Assembly (NCBI GenBank): GCA_963682055.1
Contig: OY821749.1
Location: 29,209,631 to 29,273,630, forward strand
Length of the DNA: 64,000 nt
DNA from: Primula veris
Lineage: Eukaryota > Streptophyta > Magnoliopsida > Ericales > Primulaceae
Direction of reading: 5' to 3'
Below, one piece after another: positions 37,466-50,671 of this stretch. Every line of letters begins with the position of its first letter. Within the stretch, counting starts at the first letter, position 1. The notes under the pieces are model-generated. The model had not been told where the DNA came from. It worked only from the letters and a program-made list of their open reading frames with translations, and did no database searches. The position numbers were made by a program, and so were the translations under genes.

Positions 37466-38492
37466 CTAAGTCTCTCGACATGATTACCTTGTGACTTATC
37501 GAGTGAAGTGGGCAAATGACTCGTTAAGTGCCCTCTTATTTTCCCTATTGCGTATTTGTCAGACTATTAATATAATCAAACTTAAAAAAAAAATGAGTTT
37601 GTCAAATTTTTTTTTTTTTTTTTTAAATACTCTCACTTTATTTTAATAATTATCAATGTACGTAATCTAATTAATTAACAATTTGTTCTCACTATATTTT
37701 TTAATTACGGATGTAACCTAAATTAATTAACAATTCGTTTTAACCTGCATAACTACAATAAATGATATCAAATCTGAATATTATGTTCAAAATAAAATAT
37801 ATTACGAGATTTATGTCATTACACGTCTCACACGCAACGCATGAATAATTTTTATCAGTGTTTTTATATCTTAAGTAGACATTGGGTACTTTTCATTTTT
37901 CCTAACAAACATAAACAAAGTAAAATGTTTTATTGATGAATTTTTAAAACAAAAAACTAACCTTTTTTTTTATGTGTATCCGTTATTTTATTTTTTCCAA
38001 TAAATACAAAATATAAAATGTAATATACTTTTAGTATAAACATAGTTTTTTATTACATATTAAAGTAAACCTAAACATGGGTTTTTAGTCATTTTTAATT
38101 GTTTGAATAATAGAAGTTGGCTAGCTAATTTTAAGAACCGTAGTACTTATTTGTTTTTTTTTTAGTTTGACTGTTGTAATTTATAATTTGTATCTTTTAA
38201 TTTAATCATTAATTGATGAAAAAATAAAGTTATAATTTTTTTTAATATCTTAATAAAAATAAAAGTTTTATTATTAAAAAATAATAGCTCTTGACTTTTA
38301 ATAGATATTTATCAAAATGTGATGAAAAAAGAAATAAGCAACTTTGTTATTATTATAAAGTGCAACTTTGCTAGTCTAATTAAAGTGAAAAATGTGAACC
38401 ATAAACACTTACCAAATTTAACGAGTATATGTGGCATTTAAGTTGTAACTTTATGCCTACATGACATTGGTTAACTAGTGAAACTTATGTTG
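37466..38492. other. Gene-free AT-rich intergenic DNA
   Basis: AT-rich sequence with poly-T and poly-A runs (for example 37606-37624). No exon or structured repeat could be recognised on either strand. Confidence 0.5.
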
Positions 38493-39002
38493 TAAGAGCA
38501 TGAAAGTAAGAATGTGTTATTTTTATTGTAGGATTTAATATAACAGTTCACTTAACAATGTTAAATATAGTTAACAATATTATTGTGAAAGAAAAACATG
38601 TTTATTAGGTAAGAGCAATCTAGCGTTGTCATCTCTATTATTAAGTAAAATAGTTAGCTAACAATACATTTTTTTATCTTCGTTAGTTATGTTAAAGTAT
38701 GTGTTATCTTTATAAATGTTAAAAAAGTTGTTAAATTTAACAATGTTTTTAATGTTTGTAACTAATGACGTGACAAACATATGCCACAATTAACATTATT
38801 ATCTGCTATAAATTATCTCCATAAAAATAGTTACTAGTAAAATAAAAAATAAATGGTTAATTAAAAATTAATAACATTGTTAATGTGAAACTAATGTGCT
38901 TATTAAATTTAAGATGCATATGCGTCATTTAACACATTTTTAAACGATGATGTGTCAGTACTTAACATTAAAAAGTTAATAAAACTATTATGGATGCTCT
39001 AA
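38493..39002. mobile_element. Tourist-like MITE, 504 bp
   Basis: The element (38496-38999) starts GAGCAT and ends ATGCTC, and is flanked by TAA on both sides (38493-38495 and 39000-39002), the target duplication of PIF/Harbinger elements. The interior is AT-rich with repeated GTTAACAAT and AACAATGTTAA words and has no ORF. The inverted repeats are short, so the call rests mainly on TSD plus ends. Similar interior words recur near 55880-56215. Confidence 0.6.
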
Positions 39003-40770
39003 CAACTTTATCTAACAATTGGCTTAATATCACGGTTGAATGCTATAATTATACTTTTATCACCATCATAATGTTATTGTTATGTTAGCATTGTTCAAAT
39101 TTCCTCAATAGTACTTGTATGTATCCGTAATTATTTTTTGATTTTTTTCTTATAAATCAACGTTATATTTTATTTATAAAAAAATTCAAAATTTGACCAT
39201 TTATATTTTTTTTATGTTCAATTATTTGTTCGACAAATTTATAGGATAGTAATATTAATAAATATAAAAAAAAAATAATATATATATATATATAAGTTCA
39301 AATTTTACAGATTTTTTTTAAACAAACATTTTAAAAATAAAATTGAATGTTGATTAAAAAAACAAAAAATAATTACGAATAGATATGAAAAACCGATAAG
39401 TTGACCAAAACATGAGCATAATAACTTGAATAAATTTGAACCCTCAATACACAACCGTCAATATGGAAAGACGATCATGTGACTGCACAAAAGTTCCCGC
39501 AATAATTACAATATAGTTTACGTGTCGATAAAGTTTCGGTGCATGACATACTGACATTTAAGGGGTGTGCCAACAGTCGAGTGGACTGGGTTCTGGCCAT
39601 CCCGCACTTGGGTAAATAAATTCATTTTTTTTTAAAATGTATACTTTTTTTTTGCTAACTTTTATGTCACGTTTTGAGCTTAAGTTTATCTATAGATTTT
39701 TACAACCATCACAATTAGGATAAGATTAGTGGCGTATATTAATAAGTGCTCAGACAATTGTTTTGCAATTATTTCTTATACTTTATAGTTTCTCTTTGTC
39801 AGGCTTGTAAAGAAAAGTTGATGTATGAGCTAAAAGACGAAAATGGAGGACCCAAATTATATTTGTCGTTATGCAAGTAAGCAAAATGGGAAAAGAAAAC
39901 ATGAATAAAAAAAACTGATCAGATTTTTACTTGCAAACAGGAAAAGAGAATCGAGAAATGCGACATTGTTAATTGTTATTAAAAGTTTATGACATTTCAA
40001 TAACATTGTTATTTTTTACAGGAATTGTCTCAACGAATTGGAAGTAAAAAGGGTAATAATGTCCTCTCATTAAAATATAGTATCAACTATCAATTGTTAC
40101 AAAAGAATCTAGGTTAATGAACTCATAGATACACGGGACTATTTATACCAGTTAAAGTCATCTGATATTATTCTTGCATGATATTGGAGAACTACAAGAT
40201 TCACCCTATTCTCCACACAATGATACTCGATTACATCGATCCATCGATCGTTTATTTCACATTGTAATTCATTGTTGTATTTTTGTTTGTTTGATTGTTT
40301 CACGTATCTCAAAATTTTAGATTGAACATTCATATGTTCGACGAGCTCAACACCATCGTCTTTACCACCTTAAAAAAAAGGCACATTTAAACACATTCAT
40401 AAGACATTTATGAAGACTTGAACTAAACAGCCTTGAAGTTTCTCAAGTAAGTTTTTGTATGAGTCCAAAGCTTTGAAGCATAGCTTTTCTCTTTTCTTCT
40501 TTCGGCTTTGTCAATTGTACTGCAACTTGGTTAGCTTAAAAATTGTGAATATTTTTGAATTTTGGGTCTTCGGTTTTAAAAAGCTATAGATCGTTTGAGC
40601 TGAATGAATATAACTTAAATTCTATCCCAATAATTGTTCTTTTTATTCAAGAGGCCAATGTATAAGTCTACAAGTATACTTTCCCTGTAATGTAATATGC
40701 TCAAGAAGGTGCGTTTGCCCATCAGTTTATCATCTTCAAACAATTTGGACTTATTTGCGTCGCTATTTGT
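39003..40770. other. Gene-free intergenic DNA
   Basis: No supported coding exon. The right end should contain the 3' UTR of the minus-strand kinesin gene that stops at 40771. A short TA microsatellite lies at about 39277-39293. Confidence 0.5.
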
Positions 40771-43700
40771 TTATTCCGTAAATTTATCTTCACGAAAAGA
40801 TTTTGACAACTCCTTAAGTGGCGGAGTTTTAAGTGCTTCAATAGCCTCCAGACTCGGTAAATACAAATTTGGCTTCTTTGTTTCAACATATTCATCTACC
40901 TGGCTCGGAAAAAACAAATTTCCAAATTTAAATTAAACATGCTGATAAACAGAAGATCATAAATATGAAGACATGAACTACTTGAGATCACGATCACTTA
41001 CTTGGTACTCATTTATCAGATATTTTTCCGAGTTTTGTATGATGTCATGGGTTCTATGGGAGTGATTGGTTGCCATTTGTCTAATTTCTTCACAACTAGG
41101 AGCTATAGCAGATATGTATTTCATGCCTATAACCTCATCAAGTTCTTTTATACCTGCACGGAAACCGTATCTAAAAATTACAATGCATGATGTCTTTGTT
41201 TGGATCTTTTGAGTAAATTATTTTAGCTTATTTGAGGCTGAAAAAAAACTGCGTTTCTTCTGTCTTTATTTTTTTAACCTTTTTAAGCCAGAAAATAGAA
41301 TATAGCCAGTTGTTAGGTAGCCGGCCAAATGAACAGCAGCTTCTAATGAAAAAATCACATAAGCCGGGCTAAAAGTAGCAACCGAACAAGTCATGTGCAT
41401 GGGAATCTAGGATCACCATAAAACAACAATGCCAAACAGACCTTAACTTAGTAACTTACGTTTTAAGGATGGAAGAAAATTATCAATTCTTGTGCTTATC
41501 TCATCAGCTGTTGACAAGGCAATAGAAGAAGCCCGGGCTCGGTTGGTTTGATTGGCTTCTAAACTCTTCCTAAGTAAACAAATTTGAAGATTTTAAAAAC
41601 TATGGCAACAATTAATAGAGTTGCGATGAATATGTATCAAGGATAACTAACATGATAACGGAGTCGACACAATCAAGATTCGTTTGCTGGAGACAAAGAA
41701 GGCATTGCTCGGCATCTCTCCATTGTTCCGAAATCTGTTTTGTGTCCTCCTGGCTACAAATATTTCGGAGATTTTTTTTAATGTAATAGAGGTGTTATGA
41801 TAAATACAAATTTATGCGTGAAGAGAATTATTTACTTAAAGTTTTCAAGCAAATTACTAGGCTTATTAGAATTAAAAAAAAAATGGGTCCATCCTACTTT
41901 AGACTTTTGGCCTTGTCAAAGCAAGATAATTAATATAAGCTCACTTTGTTTAGTCTAACCGACCCTATGGAGAAGAAACCTTTAAGCAAAAATATGCAAC
42001 CAAACAAGCCCAATAGTTTGTCAGATCAGGACAATAAATTAGAAAACTGCGTTGCGGTTGTTATAAGCAATATAAAAATAAAATAAAACTGAGTTTAAAT
42101 GGGCAAGCTAACAAGGCCAAAACTTGCAGGCTTTGTTCTTTCAGAAGTAACAAATAAGTCATGAATCATGATAATGTGGGGATTAAGTTGCTTTTTTACC
42201 ATTGTTTAATTAATCCTGCCAGCTCATCCTTTGCACCGTCTACTACCTTAGAGTCCTCATTATAATTATTATTCATATCCAGAAAATAATTTGTGCATTT
42301 TTGCTCAACAGATGTAGTCAATTTTTTTATGTTCGTTGTTTCTTGATCCATCCGCTTGTTTTTTTCCGAGATGTTTCCTCTAAGGCCATCGATTGATTCT
42401 TTTTCCTGGGTGATCATTATACACAGACCCATAAATCAAATCTAATAAATAATTTAATTGTGCACAAAGTACACTATTGAAACAATAAGAAATTACAAAG
42501 ATTAAATCTTTAACCTAAAATAAAATTTACCACTATTCTTTTCCTTGCATTTGAACTTGCCAGCATCTCTGAAATTTTATCCAAAAGTTCCCTTTCTTCA
42601 TAAGCTGTGTACTCCTGAAATTCGACATGACTAGTTGGTATGATTGACGACGTATATAGGGAACTTTTGACTGAAGTTTTTAACTTTTAAGCAAATACTT
42701 CTATTTTTCCGAAACCAGAAAAGCTCCTTTCTTTTCAAATGGCTGGTCAGTGAACTACTGTATAACTTATAAGAAAAGAAGCTAATAACCTGAACTTAAA
42801 AGATACAAGCAAATAAACTGATAATATGCAAAGAAATACATATGGAGATTACCCCCATCTTCTTTTCAAGTTCGCAAAGTTCTTTGTCAGTCGCTTGTGT
42901 TTCTTCTGCTAATATTTCCAACTTCGAGATATGTTTGCTTAAACTGTTAAAGAAATCCAGTACAGCAATAGAAATCAATTGAGTTGTATGCGACGTCCTG
43001 GAATGAGCCTTATTCAATAAACCACAAAAAACAAAATATTAGAAACATAATACAAATAAGACTATCTACGTTAAGGTCAGCTTTTAAACAAAAAATGCGG
43101 GTCATTTTAGCATGAGAAACAAGAAATTTCCAGCTTAAAACCTTTATCTTTTCCAAACCGCTAGCGAAAGGCTCAACTTCTATGTTTACCACCAAATGTA
43201 ATGCATCTTATAAGGAGAAAACTGAGTAATTTTAGCTTAAAAGCTGCAGCCAACATGCGTAATATACTGCAATCAGACAATCACATACCTCTTGTTGTTG
43301 TTTTACAAACAATGCTAATTTTTCCTTTTGACAAACGAGGTTCTTTTGTAAATCATCGACTACAACATCTGCCTCCGAAGCAAAATTTCTGAAACTCTTC
43401 AAATTAAAAGTAAAATTAATAAATTAAAAACATAAAAAAAGTAATGTTTGCAAGAAACAGCACTCACATCCATAACAGATTTCGAATGCTTAGGGATTTC
43501 TGTTTTAATATTGTCATAAGCAAATTGTAGATTTTCATTAATATCTTGTGCTAAATTTTCGGTTTGTGTCAAACCAGAAGCATACGCAGTTTTTAGCTCC
43601 TCCACTTGAGCTTTAAGTTGGTCTGTGGCCTGCACACATTAATTTTGAGTGGATAAATTGAATAATTGTAAATGCTAAAGTAAAATAGCTAAGATGTTTA

Positions 43701-46700
43701 CGAATCTACCTTAGACTTTTCAGAGAAAAATATTTGTGAATCTTCTTCAATCGCTTTCAGTTGTTGTTCTTGTTTCGTGACAGAATCAGAAACAATTTTG
43801 TGTAAACCTTGAAGCTGTGTAATTAGTTGTCCACGGAAGTTCTGGATTACAACTGTGTTTGTGCCTTCACTTTTGTTTTTACTATCTGTTCGAAAGCCAA
43901 TGATTGTGATTCACTATAATTAGTACTTTAACATAACGATTTGAATTTCAATATAGTGAAGAAGCTTTACAAACCGATATCTAGCAGCAAGCTGGATATC
44001 TCCGATGCAGCATTTTCAAGCTCGCCTCGAAGGCGAAATGCCGTCTCAGTGAGTCCTTTTTCTACATAAAAGAATATCAAACATTACTCAAGTTTCAAGT
44101 TTATTCTATTTGAAGCAACAATTCAAATAAACTTTGAAAAGTGAATATAATGAAATTCTGAATTATTGAGAAAGTAGAAGAATATCAAGATTTATCATGT
44201 AACCAAAACAGAAGAAGAAAATGAAAAACGAAAATGGAAGAGCAGAAAGCGTTACCCGATCCTAGGAGATTATAAATCAAGTACTCTTTCTCCTTAATTG
44301 TGTGATTTGCTTGCCTATATTTTTCTTCGAGCTCAGCCAATGCTTTTGCAGTTCTTTCAAGATCTCTCTGCAGCAAAAAGTTAAAAAAAAATACAAGCCT
44401 GTGTAATTCTTGCTTGTTTTGGCTTTAATTATTTCCACACATTTATGCTTCCTTGAGAATTAAAATGACAATAACAGAACCACCATTACGATAGTAAGAA
44501 CAAACCAACCCTTCACACTGTTTCGCGAAAAAGAGAAATTTTATTAAAATTTCCAAAATTGGGAGAAGCCCATTACATGACTTAGAGGTTACATGATTAC
44601 ATCCCCGCAAAAGGGGTTCTAAAAGAAAACCAAATAATAGATTTACATATTAATAACACTTCCAGATAGGAACATCGATCTAGTTTAACAAGTATCCACT
44701 AAAGGCAAACCTATGGTCGATTGACTGCTCTTATACCATGTTGGATACCTTAGTATAAGCTAATACTATAATCTATAATGGATATAATACAAACAGCTTA
44801 ACCTTTAATATTATACAATATTTGTAAGTAGTCTAGGAGCTTTTCAGTGTACAAAAGGCTTCATCTAAACTTAGCGATTAAAGTATGCTGAAAAGAAAAT
44901 ATAGAACCCTGCGACTCAATCTGAAAAAGAAGCATCCAGATAAGCATCGAATGAGATATTTTCTCCAGAAAACTAGCAAAAATCGAGGGACCAGATGTAA
45001 GCACCTTAGTACAAGTTTTGGCCAAATTAGTCTTTTCGGAGTCTGTCATGGTTAAAAAGAGTTGATAAAAAAAAACGGTGCAAGAAAAGTTCATCTGTGC
45101 TATCGTGCTCCAAAAGTTAGTTTTCATACGGCACATGGAAAAACTGAAAAAAATTATAATTAAGTAAATTGTAGTACAAAGATGAAATGTGGTACCTGAG
45201 TCCTTTCATGTCTTTCACATATATCTGCACTCATTTTTTGCTGATTTATGCAAAACTCTTGAATTTCGTTCACTTTCTGGTGACACACATCATATAGTCT
45301 TTTATTAAATCTCAGTTTAGATTATCTGTTAGATTAGAAAATAAGCCAAAGTTATAGTTTTCAGTTTTACCTCCTCTTTTAACCTCAGGTCCAGTTCGAT
45401 TTGACCTATTTTCTCTAGCATAGCCTATATAGTAAGATGAAAAACAAGTTTAACCTTTTCATACTAAATAATCCAAAAATTAGAAAGGATTCTGTAGCTG
45501 CTAATTAAACCTTCTTAGCAGATTGTTCATTCAGGTACTGCTCTTCTGGAATATAGATACCATTCTTCTCCCTTGTCGCATGTAATTCTGGTGAGAAAAT
45601 TGGTAATTAAGAAGGAAATGATAAAAATAATCTATCATATAGGAAACATAAAATAATTATGAAAAAAAAAAACCTTTCTTAAGATGGTCTATCTCCTGAC
45701 AGAGATCGGTGACCTGTGCAGATCTTAACACCTTTTGGTTAACCTAAACAAGAGTACGAACAGCAAGTTACAATCAACAAGAGGTTGCCAAGAAAATTGT
45801 GCAACAAAATTTTATATATAAATCACTGACCTCAGGCCTGTTTTTGATGTTTTTGGCACGATATGCGTATTCTAATGTATTGAGTGTCTCATCCAAACAA
45901 CTGATAGATTGTGTTATTGTAGCTATCAAGCAGGTTTTTGTTTTCCCCCCAAGTGAATCTCTCAAAAGCCTCGTTAATTTGCTATCCCTGCTCATCAAAA
46001 TTAATTAAACAAATCACCATTCTTTCTTAATTTAAATTATTAGTTTTCTTTGTTAGTAAATTAACCATTTCTTTTACCTGTATGGGACATGATTAGAGTG
46101 TTCGACAAGAGCGTTGATAACGCGTCCTAGAGTGAGTAAGCTCTTGTTAATCTTCCCAGCTCCCCTTGCTTTTTCCTTTACGTTAATATATCATGCATCC
46201 AAAGATTGGAAATTAAACACAATTGTGAATTTGGCACTAATATCAGGAAACTAAAAGATCGAGTAATAATTGAGAATATACGTGTTTTTGCGCTGAGAAG
46301 GTTACTTCTAGAAACACTTTCTGTGTTATTTTGACCAGATGATATAAAATGGTGGTGCGGATGTCGTGCTCTAACAATATGTTTATGCAAACTCAGCTTA
46401 TTACATTTTACTAAAAGTTTGATCCATTTATGAATGCAGCAGATTTTTTGTAGTTTTGTCTTAAGGTCTTGTTGAAATATTTACCTCATTTGCACCAGAA
46501 CGTGATATGTTTTCTGAACCAGCTAGATCGACGAGGTTTAGTTTCCCAAACTTTAGAATTTCCATCCCATCTTGGAAACAATCCTTCATTACTATCGAAA
46601 TAGAAAAAATTGAATGCGAACGATTACTTTTTTCGTTAAAGAGCGTCTGTGCGGTATGTTTCCGGATAGACCCTTCATCCAAGATTTTGTACACTTCACT

Positions 46701-47668
46701 AGGACTCTTTACTTCAATTTCTTCTAAGCCTCTCAAATAAGCATTTCCTTTCCCATCTTCCATGAGGGAAATTACTTTCTTTTGATTTTTATCAAAAGAT
46801 ATTGAGCTTTCATCGTCTAAAAGATCAGTTATTTCCTCATTGTAAAGTTCTAGATACGTAACCTTCATGGTATATTCAGCCTTCTGAATTTCAAGAATAT
46901 TGAAAATTTGCTGCACGGCTCTTGGGATGACTCCTATATCATCGTCGAAGGGTCCATTCTATACCAAAAATTAACACAACTAAATAATCGATAAAGTCAA
47001 TTACAGAGATAAATAATATGTAAAATTATACCTTATGTATATTTCCTTGTCCTTCCATTGTGTAAGTTTTTCCTGTACCTGATTGACCATAGGCTAAGAT
47101 AGTGCAGGTATAGCCCTTTAGAGCTTCATCAATAATCGGAACAATTACTTGCTCAAACAAGTCCTTCTGTATGGATTTTGGACCAAAAACCTGGGCAATA
47201 GGTTTACAAATAACTTGCTAAGAATTTGTTCACTAACTCGAAAAATAAAAACTGGAACTGAGTGAAAAATAATATGATACTCCCTAATACTCACTCCGTC
47301 ATATGTAAAGAATTTGTGTATCTGCTGATTAGACATATTCTGTACTGCAGAGACTTCTTGCTTACACTCGTCACAGGTAATCGATACTGGTGTGCCTTCC
47401 CTCTCCTCCTCTTCACTCATTGGCCTAATATCGACAAACATCACATATTTAAAGATAAAAGAAAAGTGAGTTCCAGATAAAACATATTTAACTTACTTAC
47501 TAGCAACATGAGTTGAATAGTGAGTCTTACGCACCTGCAACGAACAATAACCTGCACATTCATGGTGTTATCAATCCCATTTAAGCTTTGGGCACTTGTT
47601 GATCGAGTTTCTTTTGCTGAAATCTCGCTCGACCATAAGATTTGTTCATTAGTCTTCAAATTTTCCAT
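40771..47668 (-). CDS. KIN5: Kinesin-5 (BimC/KRP125-type) spindle motor
   Basis: Homotetrameric plus-end motor that crosslinks spindle and phragmoplast microtubules. Exons (minus strand): 47535-47668, 47295-47424, 47032-47190, 46485-46958, 46078-46175, 45831-45987, 45674-45743, 45511-45587, 45371-45424, 45196-45276, 44256-44367, 43975-44061, 43710-43885, 43468-43629, 43289-43396, 42853-43008, 42531-42614, 42200-42405, 41652-41753, 41460-41569, 41002-41153, 40771-40899, joining to 1005 aa, typical for the family. The motor domain is at about 37-384: [14 protein letters not shown]-loop GQSGTGKT (123-130), switch I NEKSNRSH (249-256), switch II DLAGSE (285-290), [19 protein letters not shown], neck-linker start NRPEVNQK. 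A long coiled-coil stalk follows. The tail carries a BimC-type box [11 protein letters not shown] with a Thr-Pro at 988-989, the expected CDK1 site. Odd: switch I SSRSH is SNRSH and the P-loop GQTGTGKT is GQSGTGKT. Confidence 0.93.
44727..44744 (-). mobile_element. Remnant copia LTR/PBS junction in kinesin intron 10
   Basis: On the minus strand the sequence reads CCAACA directly followed by TGGTATAAGAGC, the pattern of an LTR 3' end joined to an initiator-Met primer site (TGGTATCAGAGC) with one mismatch. No second LTR or pol fragment was recognised, so this is a fragment of an old insertion. The LTR body would lie to the right, about 44745-44860. Confidence 0.5.
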
Positions 47669-48656
47669 CTATGATGTTCTTTCTATTCACCTGCTCCTTC
47701 AAATTTCAACGTCGCAGCACAACGCTAAGACCAAAAGTACCTTTAGAAATTAGAACACTACAATCCTGGAAAGAAAGAAAAACGCAATTTGTAACACTCA
47801 ACTTATGTTTAATGTTGGGATAAAAACAAGATAAGCTTTCTATTTTTCCTACCAGAAAAGGTCATGATAAAGAGGTATAAGAAAAACTTACACACAAACA
47901 CCTTACTTAGATCAAGTTCTGACTACTTATAAAGTTCTTGAAATTAATTTCACACTAAAAGGCCATGTCAGTATCAATCCGGTTAATGTTCGTCTCTGTA
48001 GTTTTAATTGATTTTTTTTAGCCTTTGATGTTGACAATTGGGTACCGATCACTATCTTCCACTTAATCTGATTGAAAATAACATCATAAAATAAGAAAAC
48101 AAGACAAATTTACACGAAGTATTTTTCACCAGACTCGTCATGACTTGAGAACAGTATACCAAATTTAGGGGGAAATTTTGCAGCTTTCTCAAAATTTGGA
48201 AATTTTATGCATAAAAAAGAAATTTAGGCACTGATCTGAAATTCATTTAATACTTATCATTCAACCTGATTTAATAATGTTGAATTCGCAGTTAGGTGGA
48301 AATGAGTTGCTATGTGTATATAAATTAACCAAGCATGTCATGAAAGATGTTGTAACTAACCTTGTGATGGCCAGTTTGGCAAGTTACTTTTGTAATAAAT
48401 AATAGTTATTTTCTGTTTCTTTTGCACATTAAATGGACCGGGATTAAGCTTGAGCGTTTTAAAATTTTTGTTCAATTAAATCTCTAACGTTTTTATAAAT
48501 AAAGTTATAAAGAGGAATTGGGACATGAGGTATGGGAGGCTATTAGTCTTAATTTTACTAAATTAGGGTCATAAATCTGATTATCATATTTGTTCAAAAA
48601 GGATGAGAGACATAATGTCATACTAAGTCACGTATAAGTTATGATTTTTTTTATCG
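47669..48656. other. Kinesin promoter region, no gene
   Basis: About 1 kb upstream of the kinesin start codon. No ORF or repeat was recognised. The 5' leader and promoter of the kinesin gene must lie here; a GCAG/GTGA junction at about 47690-47694 on the minus strand could be a leader-intron acceptor, but this is not firm. Confidence 0.4.
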
Positions 48657-49013
48657 GAAAAAAATACGTCTAGTTTACTGTACAACCGGTGTTTCATGAT
48701 TTATGTACTGTACTACCAATTTTAACAATTGAGATATCAAACTATTTTGTCACAATTGATGACCTATCGTTAAACAAAATGATGAAATTGCATTCACATT
48801 CTCTTATCTATCACATAGTGAGTGCATTTTGTTTAACGATAGGTCCTCAATTGTGATAAAATATGACATATAATGATTGCAATTTCGTCGATTTATTCTA
48901 TTAGTCTCTTAATTGTTACAAATATCGTAGTTTGATATCTCAATTGTTAAAATTGATAGTCCAGTAGCTAAATCGTTAAACACCGATAGTACAGTACATT
49001 AAACGTATTTTTT
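48657..49013. mobile_element. Foldback element, 357 bp
   Basis: The ends are inverted: AAAAAAATACGTCTAG on the left matches CGTATTTTTT on the right. Matching arm pairs continue inward (ACAATTGAGATATCAAACTA at about 48725 against TAGTTTGATATCTCAATTGT at about 48929; CACAATTGATGACCTATCG at 48760 against a CGATAGGT...TCAATTGTG counterpart near 48837). The whole element could fold into one long interrupted hairpin. No ORF and no clear target duplication were seen. Confidence 0.75.
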
Positions 49014-50120
49014 CCATCCCCGCTGTAAACATAAAGGGCACAAAGTTGAAAGTACGATCATCGTGAACTTTTTTCACTATTAATTCAAATTTCTCTTGTC
49101 CATTAGTATTAGCGCAACATAATTACATTATTAAACACGTTTCTTTTTATTATTATATATGGAATAGTCATGCTAGCAGATTTTTGTTTAAAAAAGTCAA
49201 ATACATATTCAAAAGTTACCAACCTCTACATATAGGGTTGTACCAAAACCTAGTTTCAAAGTCTTAATTAGACACATTGAGAGGCTTATATACTAAAGCT
49301 TGTATTGAAAAATTATCCATAATTATGTCAAAATGTATTACTAAAACACTAGTATAGTGTATAGCAGGATGACCGAGACATCTCAACCATCGATCCTGCA
49401 CGCATGTCAGGATCTCACGCAGTGTGCAATATCTACTCGCTAAGTCGAACTTTTTCCCCTATGGGTATACACACGGTAGGTTAGGCCACTAATTAATGAG
49501 AAAGATAACTAGCATGTGCGTTAACGACGACGTCATGGTTGGTTAAAGAAGGCATTCCAGTAAGTCGCAGTTTCATAGAAATCACACTGTTGACATGATG
49601 ATAAGATATTAAGATGTGATAATTCGTATATACTAAAAGTATGAAGAAAATATGGGACGCAAAGCACTGCAAAATATGGTCATCCAACGTTGCTTTCAGA
49701 TTGATAAGAAAGGGTGTACATTACTTAATCGAAATGGTAAACGCAGCATATTAATTTATATATATGATCATTAGTATGAACGTGTATGTAGGCAAAACTG
49801 AAATCATGAAACATACAGGAAATTCTTGTTTCAGCAATTCAGACGACTCATATTTTTTAATTGTTTCAATTGTAATTACTAATTACAATACGAGGTGGAT
49901 AAAAAGAAATCCATTTAAGTGATAAGCACTTCAGGGACCTGAATAGTGGTAAAATACATGCAAGAAATATCTGTCGAATTCGATAAATATTCATTGCTGA
50001 TTATTAAAGTAAGTGGATCATGTTATTGTAAATTGGTAATACAATTTGACAAATCTGCACTTTTCGTTGCAGTACTATTTGGTTTATTAGTTTGAAATCT
50101 CGTTTTCCTCTAGAAACACA
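49014..50120. other. Gene-free intergenic DNA
   Basis: No supported exon or repeat. The right end lies downstream of the small minus-strand gene at 50121-50623. Confidence 0.5.
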
Positions 50121-50623
50121 TCAAACATAGCTCTCTTCCACATATTTCTGATGTTCTTCATCGTCCTTCAACAAACAAGGCCAAGGACCAAATATGCTTT
50201 CACACAACTTCATCTCAGCCCAGGTATAGTCTTCTTCAACTCTATATCCATAACCGGACTTCTTTTCACTTTCACAGTAATGGTCGTTAAAAACATTCTC
50301 ACGATGGTCATCATAATTATATTTGTATTCGTAATAGAATAGATCTTCATCCCATACTCATTAAACTCGTTGTTATAGTAAGATTGTTCTTCTCCCTCCA
50401 AAGATTGCTCAGATAATGTGTTTGCAAAACTTGTTATATCGCTTTGTTCGTAAATATTTCTTTCCAAATATGGAAAAAAGGGGATATGCTCTGGGAATAG
50501 GCCAATTTCCTCTTTTGGGTCAGTGAGTGAGAACAAATCAGTGTTATCAGAGTTGATGTTATACGAACTGAAATAGTTTTCAACGAATTTTGGTAATTCG
50601 AATTCAGAAATGTAGTTAGACAT
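50121..50623 (-). pseudogene. Unrecognised acidic protein gene with 1-bp frameshift
   Basis: From ATG 50623 an open frame encodes an acidic, Tyr- and Phe-rich sequence (MSNYISEFELPKFVENYF, later EGEEQSYYNNEFNEYG). After the GGG at 50351-50353 the annotated frame becomes hydrophobic and unprotein-like. The frame one base over continues as DEDLFYYEYKYNYDD, EEDYTWAEMKLCESIFG and PWPCLLKDDEEH, with the same acidic aromatic composition, to a stop at 50121-50123. One missing G would give a continuous 167-aa product. A TATATAG box lies on the minus strand at about 50673-50679. I do not recognise the family and assign no function. It may be a real frameshift, a sequencing error in a G run, or an unrecognised short intron. 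Confidence 0.55.
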
Positions 50624-50671
50624 TTAGGTGATGGAAATTTTTGAGCTCCAAAGCTTTGTAAAGAAGTGTTG

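Noticed and set aside
37157..37483. Overlapping 108-codon plus and 88-codon minus ORFs
   Set aside because: Both come from TTCGGT-type low-complexity repetition; the Phe-rich and Lys/Arg-rich products have no domain structure.
42196..42200. Kinesin exon 18 ending in Trp codon TGG
   Set aside because: The TGG is formed only by reading into the intron; splicing at GTAAAA joins TG to C of the next exon and keeps the frame (QCQEDTKQ).
43130..43195. Possible extra kinesin exon with flanking AG and GT
   Set aside because: It would break the reading frame, and the flanking exons (KQQQE to AHSRTS) already join in line with the kinesin-5 family.
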